From contig MNYV01000136.1 of the NCBI GenBank assembly GCA_001873285.1, positions 1-13,770 on the forward strand: a stretch of 13,770 bases of DNA, written 5' to 3'. Origin of the DNA: Nitrospirae bacterium CG2_30_53_67 (GTDB lineage: Bacteria > CG2-30-53-67). The position numbers were made by a program, and so were the translations under genes. Shown in pieces: positions 1-5,234 of this stretch. The notes under the pieces were generated by a model. It searched no databases. It saw nothing but the letters and a program-made list of their open reading frames with translations, and was not told where the DNA came from. How positions within the stretch are numbered: position 1 is the stretch's first letter; every line of letters begins with the position of its first letter.

Positions 1-1
1 C

Positions 2-76
2 GAGTGGAGGCTCCAACGTGCCAAAGAAGATTTTCTGCGGGAAACGGGAAGGGCCGAGGAGGATGCGAATGAGTAG
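2..76 (+). CDS. 3' end of an unrecognised gene (5' partial)
   Basis: An open frame enters from the left edge and ends at a TAG at 74-76, giving 24 charged residues ending in AEEDANE. The next gene's ATG at 69 overlaps this stop region, the tight coupling usual between genes of one operon, which is the main reason to believe it. From the neighbouring restriction-enzyme relic it could be the C-terminus of a DNA methyltransferase, but too little is visible to identify it. The only other reading of this stretch is an upstream extension of the next gene, which has a poorer start. Confidence 0.4.
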   Translation, partial: EWRLQRAKEDFLRETGRAEEDANE

Positions 77-434
77 CCTCGCAGAACAGATTCGGTACGG
101 TGAGACAGAACTGGCCAGGGCAGAGGCACTACCGCGTCTCGCGCTTTCCCATCCACAGGTTTGTGCTTTGCCACCGGACTGTTACCGCCTGTGGGTGAAG
201 CGGATCGAGAAGCTGAGCCAGCCCCTCCAGGCAACCGTGGACCTGTTGCCTGCCCGTAAGCAAGCGCTTACTGTCGCTAGATCTGTGGCAGAAGAACGGA
301 ACACGGTTGAGTCCAACAATAGCCTTGTTCGCTTCGGCGGCCAGACCTTGGATTTCTTATTGGCCAGGCACTTGGCCGTCGCTGCATATGTGACCATGAC
401 GTGGACCATCTACGACAGGCTGGCCAATGTGTGA
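69..434 (+). CDS. hypothetical protein, probably 3'-truncated, in a restriction-system context
   Basis: I do not recognise a named domain. The ATG at 69 is preferred because a purine-rich GAGGAGG lies at 56-62 with a 6-base spacer; in-frame GTG and ATG codons upstream (18, 63) lack this. The 121-residue product is mostly helical in character, with a hydrophobic stretch near residues 95-115 (FLLARHLAVAAYV) and the C-terminal sequence YDRLANV. The stop at 432-434 coincides with the point where the downstream restriction-subunit relic begins. That suggests a deletion removed the rest of this gene and most of the next, and that the stop codon is a product of the junction. The role is unknown; association with a restriction-modification system is inferred from context only. 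Confidence 0.45.
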   Translation: MSSLAEQIRYGETELARAEALPRLALSHPQVCALPPDCYRLWVKRIEKLSQPLQATVDLLPARKQALTVARSVAEERNTVESNNSLVRFGGQTLDFLLARHLAVAAYVTMTWTIYDRLANV

Positions 435-599
435 GGAAAGCCATCAACGAGAAGGACTTGCTCACCCTCGGCGGTGGTGGAATGGTGCGGCCATGCCACC
501 GAACATGAGCGGAAGCACGGCGGGAAACCGTGGTCGTATCTGCTTATTCCGCACGATGTCATTGCGGACAACAAGACACTCGCGGGATTAGCGGCTTAG
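431..599 (+). pseudogene. C-terminal relic of a restriction endonuclease R (helicase) subunit, frameshifted
   Basis: Two frames together read as the end of a restriction-enzyme R subunit. Frame 431 gives VRKAINEKDLLTL. Around 468-473, in a run of CGG/GTGG repeats, the reading shifts to frame 471, giving AVVEWCGHATEHE, then GGKPWSYLLIPHDVIADN and a TAG at 597-599. The segment with KPW-YLLIPHD is one I associate with the extreme C-terminus of type III-like or DEAD/DEAH-helicase restriction subunits. The methylase, specificity and helicase parts are absent here. No start codon or ribosome site serves this piece, so it is a decayed fragment. The family assignment is from memory of the motif. Confidence 0.55.
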
Positions 600-626
600 T
601 CCAAGCTTTGAGAGCGACTTTTTGTC

Positions 627-656
627 TTGACCACTTATCGGAACAACTTGTATATT
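627..656 (+). promoter_or_regulatory. probable sigma70-type promoter for the MNT nucleotidyltransferase pair
   Basis: TTGACC at 627-632 and TATATT at 651-656 are separated by 18 bases, each one base off the consensus hexamer. Transcription would begin near 663, which leaves a short leader to the ATG at 688 and argues against the ATG at 670. Support is sequence resemblance only. Confidence 0.4.
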
Positions 657-687
657 TCGTCAAAGGGAAATGTGGGGTGAGTGGGGA

Positions 688-1188
688 ATGAATATCTTCA
701 AGAAATTATTCTCTTCGCTTAACCTGGCATCCATAGAATATATGGTCGCAGGTGGAATTGCTGTAAACCTCTACGGCATAGAAAGGGCTACCGCTGATAT
801 TGACATTATCTTAAAACTTGACAAAGAGAATATCTCTAAGTTCATCGAGACCGCAAGGAAGCTCGGTTTGAAGCCGAAAATGCCGATCCATTTAGAAGAT
901 CTCATGGACGCAGAGAAAAGAAACTCCTGGATCACAGATAAGGGTATGACCGTGTTCAGCTTGTATGATCCTGGCGAACCTTTTTTCCTTCTGGATATTT
1001 TTGTTAAAGTCCCTTTCGTCTTCGATGAAGTATATCCGAAGAGAGAGCAAGTGAAGTACGAGGATACGGTCATCCCGGTCCTGTCAATGGAAGAATTGAT
1101 TCGCATGAAGGAGACATCCAACAGACCGCAAGATAAAGCCGATATTTTCTATCTAAGAAAAATATTAGAGGGTTGGGGAAATGAATAA
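688..1188 (+). CDS. MNT-type nucleotidyltransferase (AbiEii/DUF6036-like)
   Basis: The 166-residue product has the hallmark of minimal nucleotidyltransferases: a GG pair at residues 22-23 in YMVAGGIAVNLYG, followed by RATADIDIIL with the DxD metal ligands at D37 and D39. A later segment PVLSMEELIRMKE is where related proteins carry their conserved lysine (IPVLSxxELIxxK). Proteins of this class act as toxin, antitoxin or resistance-type nucleotidyltransferases, often with a small partner. Here the stop overlaps the ATG of a 62-residue gene, so the two are translationally coupled. I chose ATG 688 over 670 because 670 lies almost on top of the purine-rich stretch and the predicted promoter favours 688. 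The gene is clearly AT-richer than the neighbours, which suggests transfer. The substrate cannot be named. Confidence 0.75.
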   Translation: MNIFKKLFSSLNLASIEYMVAGGIAVNLYGIERATADIDIILKLDKENISKFIETARKLGLKPKMPIHLEDLMDAEKRNSWITDKGMTVFSLYDPGEPFFLLDIFVKVPFVFDEVYPKREQVKYEDTVIPVLSMEELIRMKETSNRPQDKADIFYLRKILEGWGNE

Positions 1189-1369
1189 AGATCGAGACAA
1201 CACTGTCCGGGATGAACCGCTCCTATATTATAAAACCGAAGAAGATATCCGGTCGTACAGGAACAAACCTTTGGATCTGAAGTTGAAATGGCTTGAAGCA
1301 CAGATGGAATTCTTTTACAAGGCCATGCCGAAAAAGGCAAAGAAGATCAGGGACAAGTTGAAAAAATAA
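1181..1369 (+). CDS. small partner protein of the nucleotidyltransferase (hypothetical)
   Basis: This 62-residue basic protein starts at an ATG inside the end of the preceding gene (ATGAATAA overlap), so it is almost certainly co-translated with it. The C-terminal half, LKWLEAQMEFFYKAMP followed by KKAKKIRDKLKK, reads as an amphipathic helix with a lysine-rich tail. Small proteins with a 'W-L-E-x-x-x-x-F-x-x-x-x-P' pattern next to AbiEii-like nucleotidyltransferases are familiar to me, and they are suspected toxin-antitoxin partners. Which of the two genes would be the toxin is unknown. No signal peptide or membrane segment is visible. Confidence 0.6.
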   Translation: MNKDRDNTVRDEPLLYYKTEEDIRSYRNKPLDLKLKWLEAQMEFFYKAMPKKAKKIRDKLKK

Positions 1370-1412
1370 GATAACCATTGCTTGCATCCTCGCCTTCGAG
1401 TCCTTGATGCCG

Positions 1413-1448
1413 CTACCTGCGGTCCTCTCGGATAAGTTCAACAGGCGT
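1413..1448 (-). pseudogene. antitoxin (VapB/Phd-like) C-terminal tail remnant, copy 1
   Basis: Directly behind the AbiEii stop codon and in the same frame is an 11-codon remnant, TPVELIREDRR, ending at a TAG (1413-1415). Its DNA at 1416-1442 matches 3249-3275 at 26 of 27 positions; the latter encodes the tail of the antitoxin preceding vapC. No start codon or ribosome site serves it. It looks like a leftover of a VapB/Phd-type antitoxin gene trapped at a recombination junction. Confidence 0.45.
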
Positions 1449-2072
1449 TTACCTCGGAGTGATGTCGGATTTTTCAGGCACCCAAGGGCCACCGGCGCTC
1501 CAGTTGAAGGGGACGGGCGCTGTCCCGGAGGCTGCTCTCAGTGGCGGGAGCAGGAAGTCCCGCAGATGCGAGAGAACGTCCAGAAGCGTGGGATAGCTGA
1601 TTATCCCGGCCTTGGGAGTGACCACGTCACCGAATCCCACATCCACCTGGATGGGTATACGGGCCTTGCCGAGAGAGGCCGTCATCGTGACGCGCTGCCC
1701 CTGATATTCCTGCGCTTCGCGGATCGGTGCAGCCTTCACGCTATGGGCGTTAAATTCCAGACCATCCGGTTCTACGTCAACGGCGCAGACGGTGCGGAAC
1801 ACTTTCACAAGCCGCTCGCTTCCGTCCTCACCATGGCCAAGAAAATCCACATCAACGGTCGGCCTATACGACTGACCTGTCCAGGCCGTGAACAGCATGG
1901 CTCCCTTGAGGATAAAGTCCCAGGCATGCTCCGATACGGACAGGCGGTAGAGAAGCCGTTCATTCGCATAGCGCGTCCAGATCAGGTTCGCGTCGTCCCC
2001 GGTTTCCCGGATGATGTTCAGCAGCCGCTGGCGAACCGAGGCCGCGAGGTTTGATGGTTTCTCCTGGGTCAT
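1449..2072 (-). CDS. abiEii: AbiEii-family nucleotidyltransferase toxin, apparently with internal deletion
   Basis: AbiEii proteins are nucleotidyltransferase toxins paired with AbiEi in type IV toxin-antitoxin and phage-abortive systems. The ATG at 2072 overlaps the abiEi stop (ATGA), fixing the start and giving 207 residues. The N-terminal part is typical: TRYANERLLYRLS, then FILKGAMLFTAWTG, then PTVDVDFLG with the metal-binding D74 and D76, and IPIQVDVGFGD at 139-149. Residues 160-165 (YPTLLD) run directly into HLRDFLLPPL and FNWSAGGPW, which I know as the last 40 residues of full-length AbiEii proteins of about 300 residues. The roughly 90 residues that normally lie between them, carrying the conserved lysine and the second acidic catalytic motif, seem to be missing. 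The reading frame survived, but the toxin is probably inactive. The family-length comparison is from memory. Confidence 0.75.
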   Translation of the reverse strand: MTQEKPSNLAASVRQRLLNIIRETGDDANLIWTRYANERLLYRLSVSEHAWDFILKGAMLFTAWTGQSYRPTVDVDFLGHGEDGSERLVKVFRTVCAVDVEPDGLEFNAHSVKAAPIREAQEYQGQRVTMTASLGKARIPIQVDVGFGDVVTPKAGIISYPTLLDVLSHLRDFLLPPLRAASGTAPVPFNWSAGGPWVPEKSDITPR

Positions 2073-2677
2073 ACGATCGCTTCCATGTAGGGGCGCATGG
2101 TCTTTGTTACACGGCAGATTTTCGCATACCGCCAAAGTTCATCGGTTGTGCATTTGCTCCCGCGAATCACCTCGCGGAGCGCCTCGAGTGCAACATCCAG
2201 CCCGATCTTGTTCCTGTACTTGAAACAATCTGCCACCGTCTTGGCCGGGTTATAGATTCTCACCTTCACGCCTTCAATGACGTGTTCGTTGATGCCCTCC
2301 ATGAGGGCCTTGCCGGAGAAGCGCAGAATCCGCATCTTGGGGGAGTTGGCCCGCGGGCTGGCGGCCCTGCGGTCGATGGCTATCCACACTTCGCGGGGTG
2401 CCTGCGTCCCGATCTCGTGAAAGCGAAGCGCGGAGAGCAGGCACACCACGCCCTTGGGGACCGCCTTCCCTGCCTGTGCCAGTCCATGGTGAGCAGTGAT
2501 ATCGGTATTCGGCAGGCTATACAGCCCCCGTCCGACACGCACGAGTTTCCCCTCTGCGCTCAGTTGTCTGAGGTATTCGTGGTGAATCCCCTTGGAACGC
2601 ACCTCTCCGGTCGTGACGATTCCTGAATTGTGAGCGAGTTCCAGTATGCGTTTTATCTTTTCGTGGCGATTTCTCAT
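2069..2677 (-). CDS. abiEi: AbiEi-family antitoxin / transcriptional regulator
   Basis: This 202-residue protein has the AbiEi layout. An N-terminal winged helix spans roughly residues 5-55 (IKRILELAHNSGIVTTGEV, then YLRQLSAEGKLVRVGRGLYSL). A C-terminal domain follows with CLLSALRFHEIGTQ and the YNPAKTVADCFKYRNKIG motif. AbiEi antitoxins repress their own operon through the winged helix and neutralise AbiEii without direct binding. Two starts are possible, 2695 and 2677. I chose 2677 because the -10 box of a consensus promoter lies between them, so 2695 would not be on the transcript. The gene overlaps abiEii by four bases (ATGA). It looks intact while its partner does not. Confidence 0.85.
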   Translation of the reverse strand: MRNRHEKIKRILELAHNSGIVTTGEVRSKGIHHEYLRQLSAEGKLVRVGRGLYSLPNTDITAHHGLAQAGKAVPKGVVCLLSALRFHEIGTQAPREVWIAIDRRAASPRANSPKMRILRFSGKALMEGINEHVIEGVKVRIYNPAKTVADCFKYRNKIGLDVALEALREVIRGSKCTTDELWRYAKICRVTKTMRPYMEAIV

Positions 2678-2684
2678 GCGCCAA

Positions 2685-2712
2685 ATTATAGACATTTATG
2701 AATATCTGTCAA
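2685..2712 (-). promoter_or_regulatory. consensus promoter of abiEi-abiEii, predicting a leaderless transcript
   Basis: On the minus strand, TTGACA (2712-2707) and TATAAT (2690-2685) are both perfect consensus and are spaced by 16 bases. The expected start site, about 7 bases after the -10 box, falls at or next to the ATG at 2677, so the mRNA would have almost no 5' leader. A GACA/TGTC inverted repeat with a 12-base gap (2710-2707 and 2694-2691) sits between the two hexamers and could be an AbiEi operator. Confidence 0.6.
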
Positions 2713-2823
2713 GAGTTTTGCAAGTAACGGGGAGTCGGTCCTGATACCCCGACCTGCGGGCAGGCATGAAGGATCGGAGGATTCATGGCGAGAATCCGTT
2801 CTGAGGAGGCCAGTGGGTTTATT

Positions 2824-3246
2824 TCATTTAATATCCGCAACCCAGACCACGTGTTTCCTGAACGGACCGCTCTTTAGGACGTCATAGAGCTTGCGGTCTG
2901 CCGTTACCATCCTCCCTTTAAGAAGGGCTGCAAGCGCAATGTACAGGCAGTCATAGATGCTCTTTCCTGTCCTGCTGGCAATCGCAAAAGCGGAATCCGG
3001 AAATGATATAAACGGATGACGTTGTATGGGGTATTGGCGCAGGGCATCCCTTACGTCGCTTCCCTCCTGGGGGCTGACGGCGCCGCGCCGGATCCACTTG
3101 CAGATGATGCTGTCCATCTCCAGCAGAAGGAAATCCGGCGCGTGGAGTTGGTTGTTCTTGTCTAAGACTGAAAGAGCGGCTTCGCTGTGCTCCTCCTCAA
3201 CGAACCATTTTGCGGCCACACTTGCATCAATGATGAATAGACTCAA
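2824..3246 (-). CDS. vapC: VapC-like PIN-domain ribonuclease toxin
   Basis: The 140-residue protein is a complete PIN domain. Its four acidic active-site residues are visible: D7 in FIIDASVAAKWF, E43 in LLLEMDSI, D99 in SIYDCLYIALA and D117 in VTADRKLYD. VapC toxins are Mg-dependent RNases that cut tRNA or rRNA and are held inactive by the co-transcribed VapB. The start is a TTG at 3246 that overlaps the stop of the antitoxin remnant (TTGA), the usual vapB-vapC coupling. Only about 23 codons of that antitoxin survive, so this looks like an orphan toxin. Expression is uncertain because the consensus promoter just upstream points the other way, towards chrB. Confidence 0.85.
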   Translation of the reverse strand: MSLFIIDASVAAKWFVEEEHSEAALSVLDKNNQLHAPDFLLLEMDSIICKWIRRGAVSPQEGSDVRDALRQYPIQRHPFISFPDSAFAIASRTGKSIYDCLYIALAALLKGRMVTADRKLYDVLKSGPFRKHVVWVADIK

Positions 3247-3314
3247 CGCCTGCGGTCCTCGCGGATAAGTTCAACCGTATCGGGAAATTGGTTCAGCCTC
3301 CCTGCGTCTGCTGT
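3243..3314 (-). pseudogene. truncated VapB/Phd-like antitoxin, C-terminal remnant, copy 2
   Basis: The frame that ends in the TGA overlapping the vapC start is open for only 23 codons, ADAGRLNQFPDTVELIREDRRR, and is closed upstream by a TGA at 3317-3315. There is no start codon in it. The position, the overlap with vapC and the acidic/basic tail fit the end of a VapB- or Phd-type antitoxin whose N-terminal DNA-binding part has been deleted. The break lies within about 15 bases of the chrB promoter. It shares 26 of 27 bases with the copy behind abiEii. Confidence 0.5.
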
Positions 3315-3330
3315 TCAAACCAAAAGAAGC

Positions 3331-3363
3331 TTGACAGATGATTCAATTGTTACTATAATTATC
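3331..3363 (+). promoter_or_regulatory. consensus sigma70 promoter of the chrB operon with a possible overlapping operator
   Basis: TTGACA (3331-3336) and TATAAT (3354-3359) are both perfect and are spaced by 17 bases. This predicts a start site near 3366 and a leader of about 20 bases before the AGGA ribosome site at 3377-3380. An imperfect inverted repeat, GATGATT at 3337-3343 and AATTATC at 3357-3363, brackets the spacer and -10 box. A promoter this strong ahead of a metal-resistance operon would be expected to be repressed, and ChrB is the obvious candidate. The operator is inference. Confidence 0.65.
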
Positions 3364-3386
3364 TAACAGTTGGTATAGGAATCATA

Positions 3387-4358
3387 ATGGAAAAAGCAAC
3401 CGAGACCCCCTGGATCCTGCTGATCCACCAGATTCCACCCAAGCCGGATTATTTCCGTGTCAAGATCTGGCGAAGACTCCGGCAGGTTGGAGCCGTGGCG
3501 GTCAAACAGTCGGTCTACGTACTCCCCAGAACCGACCAAACCTTTGAGGACCTGAGCTGGATTCTCAAGGAAATTATTGAGGGCGGCGGGGAGGCGTTTC
3601 TGTCGGAAGCGGTTTTTCTGGAGGGGATCTCAGACGATCAAATCAAGGAAATATTCCGGGCGGCCAGGAACGAGGACTACAAAAAGATAGTCGAAGACGC
3701 CCGGTCGTTAACCCGTGTCCTCTCCAAGGGATCATCCGCGGCCGGAGAGAGTGTCTCCAAGACCAGGGCGCAATTTTCACGGCTGAAGAAAAGATTTGAA
3801 GAGGTCTCTGCCATAGATTTTTTTTCTACTTCCGGACGTGCTGCGGCCGAGGGCGCCCTGGCCGATGCCGCGTCCAGGCTCATGACGGGGGACCGGGAGC
3901 TCCCTGCGCCGGCCATGTCGATTGCGGACATGACCGGCCGAACCTGGGTCACTCGTGAAGGTATCTTTGTGGACAGAGCGGCTTGTGCCTGGCTGATCCG
4001 GCGATTTATTCATCGTGATGCCCGGTTCAAATTTGTGGCGGGCAAAACCTACCAACCAAAGTCCGATGAGATCCGGTTCGATATGTTCGACGCGGAATTT
4101 ACTCATGTGGGAGATCGGTGCACCTTTGAGGTGATGATTGAACGCTTCGGCTTGGACGACCCATCCGTTTTACAATTGGCGGAGATCGTCCACGATATGG
4201 ATTTAAAGGATCATAAATTTGAAAGACCCGAGGCCTACGGTGTTCGCATCCTTTTTCAGGGGATGGCTGCGGCACGGGCCACGGATGAGGAACGCCTGGA
4301 ACGAGGATTGGTTATCTTCGATGAATTGTACCAGTACTTTGCGAAGAACCTTGGATGA
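3387..4358 (+). CDS. chrB: ChrB, chromate-resistance sensor/regulator
   Basis: This 323-residue protein carries both halves of full-length ChrB. Residues 9-85 are the N-terminal ChrB domain (WILLIHQIPPKPDYFRVKIW, then GAVAVKQSVYVLP). Residues 186-320 are the C-terminal domain (TWVTREGIFVDRAACAWLIR, RFIH, then THVGDRCTFEV). ChrB is known as a chromate-responsive regulator needed for induction of chromate efflux. The middle (about 86-185) is helical and charged, with a likely linker. C200, H240 and C245 recur at C16, H59 and C64 of the stand-alone homologue downstream and are good candidates for an oxyanion or metal site (inference). It is first in a four-gene operon and has a clear AGGA site six bases before its ATG. 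Confidence 0.9.
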   Translation: MEKATETPWILLIHQIPPKPDYFRVKIWRRLRQVGAVAVKQSVYVLPRTDQTFEDLSWILKEIIEGGGEAFLSEAVFLEGISDDQIKEIFRAARNEDYKKIVEDARSLTRVLSKGSSAAGESVSKTRAQFSRLKKRFEEVSAIDFFSTSGRAAAEGALADAASRLMTGDRELPAPAMSIADMTGRTWVTREGIFVDRAACAWLIRRFIHRDARFKFVAGKTYQPKSDEIRFDMFDAEFTHVGDRCTFEVMIERFGLDDPSVLQLAEIVHDMDLKDHKFERPEAYGVRILFQGMAAARATDEERLERGLVIFDELYQYFAKNLG

Positions 4359-4382
4359 AAACAAATCAGAAGGAGAAGAATC

Positions 4383-4661
4383 ATGCCATCCATTGAAACC
4401 CATGTACAGAAGAGCACGGAAAGAACCGGCAAGCCCTTCCGGGAGATCCACGAATGGATCGACGAGCCGAGCCACAAGGTCGAGCGCCACGATATCGGCC
4501 GCGTCCTCGAATTCGCCAAGATGTTTGAAGAGAAATACGGCGAGGAAGGCGCGAAGGAATACGTGCAACACCTCCAGGACGATCTGAAGGCCCGCTTCGG
4601 CCATCTTCTGGAGGACGTGGAGAAACTCATTACCGACAACCTGAAGTATTTCGGCTGTTGA
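4383..4661 (+). CDS. small His-rich hypothetical protein of the chr operon
   Basis: The 92-residue acidic protein has a good AAGGAG site at 4370-4375 and sits 24 bases behind chrB and 34 bases before the second ChrB-domain gene, so it belongs to the operon. Visible features are GKPFREIHEWIDEP (residues 16-29), HKVERHDIGRV (31-41) and an amphipathic helical C-terminal half, AKMFEEKYGEEGAKEYVQHL then KARFGHLLEDVE. Histidines 7, 23, 31, 36, 63 and 74 and a C-terminal cysteine could bind metal. It resembles small cytosolic families with a 'GKPF-x-x-x-H-x-W-[IL]-D-E' start (possibly DUF6915-like), but I do not know its function. No signal peptide or membrane segment is seen. Confidence 0.75.
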   Translation: MPSIETHVQKSTERTGKPFREIHEWIDEPSHKVERHDIGRVLEFAKMFEEKYGEEGAKEYVQHLQDDLKARFGHLLEDVEKLITDNLKYFGC

Positions 4662-4695
4662 TGAAGGGTGACCGTTCAAAGAAGGAGTCGAGAAG

Positions 4696-5130
4696 ATGAA
4701 ATGGATCACACGTTCCCACGTTCATGTGGACAGAGTGGCCTGCCCCTGGCTCATCAGACGTTTTATTGATTCGGAGGCGGAGTTTCTTTTTGTTCCGAAA
4801 AGTCAGGTCAAAGCCGTGGCCGAGAAGGAGGGAGCGATCCCCTTCGACTCGCCCGGGGCCGAACTCAATCATGAAGGCGATCTTTGTACCTTCGATGTGA
4901 TCATCCGGAAATACGAGCTTAAGGATAAGCCTCTGATCAGACTTGCCCGAATCGTCAATGCAGCCGACACGCGGCGTCTTGAAAAAGACCCGCTTGCCGC
5001 AGGGGTTGAGGCCATCGCCGTGGGCTATGGGTTGAGATTCCCTGATGACAAAAAGAATCTGGAACGGCAGTTCGAGGTGTATGACGCCCTTTATGCCTGG
5101 TGCTGTTTGAACGCTGCCGGAGAATCCTGA
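4696..5130 (+). CDS. stand-alone ChrB C-terminal-domain protein
   Basis: This 144-residue protein is a single ChrB C-terminal domain, homologous to residues 186-320 of the full-length ChrB upstream. It shares W-[IV]-TR, HVDR-x-AC-x-WLIRRFID and NHEGDLCTFDVII, followed by LARIVNAAD. C16, H59 and C64 align with C200, H240 and C245 of ChrB. An AAGGAG site lies at 4681-4686. Single-domain ChrB proteins are annotated as chromate-resistance proteins, but their biochemical role is unsettled. Presence of both forms in one operon points to a division of labour, for example one sensing or reducing partner and one DNA-binding regulator (inference). Confidence 0.85.
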   Translation: MKWITRSHVHVDRVACPWLIRRFIDSEAEFLFVPKSQVKAVAEKEGAIPFDSPGAELNHEGDLCTFDVIIRKYELKDKPLIRLARIVNAADTRRLEKDPLAAGVEAIAVGYGLRFPDDKKNLERQFEVYDALYAWCCLNAAGES

Positions 5131-5176
5131 CCCGGGATTGCATGAGCAGCCTCCGGCGGGAATGGAGTCAGATGCG

Positions 5177-5230
5177 ATGATGCGGAGCAAGAAGCAGGCA
5201 GGTCTCCTCTTCATTATTCTCATGGGATAG
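5177..5230 (+). CDS. possible 17-residue leader peptide ahead of the MFS gene
   Basis: A tiny frame begins at ATG-ATG (5177), has GGAG nine bases upstream and encodes a basic N-terminus followed by a hydrophobic run, GLLFIILMG. It stops four bases before the MFS start. The arrangement would suit translational coupling to the transporter. With no homologue known to me it may be chance. Confidence 0.2.
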   Translation: MMRSKKQAGLLFIILMG

Positions 5231-5234
5231 AGAT

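Noticed and set aside
670-687. Earlier ATG (670) for the nucleotidyltransferase
   Set aside because: It adds MWGEWG, sits directly on the purine stretch and is only about seven bases from the predicted transcription start; MNIFKKLF from 688 is more natural.
1404-2054. Long plus-strand open frame (216 residues)
   Set aside because: It is the antisense of abiEii, has no recognisable motif and no ribosome site; the minus-strand reading has clear family motifs.
2051-2626. Plus-strand open frame of 191 residues
   Set aside because: Antisense of abiEi; its composition is typical of a shadow frame in GC-rich DNA.
2753-2764. Palindrome CCTGCGGGCAGG after vapC as a terminator
   Set aside because: The loop is only two bases and no T-run follows on either strand.
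4630-5223. Minus-strand open frame of 197 residues
   Set aside because: Lies opposite the ChrB-domain gene, which has strong family motifs and an AAGGAG site.
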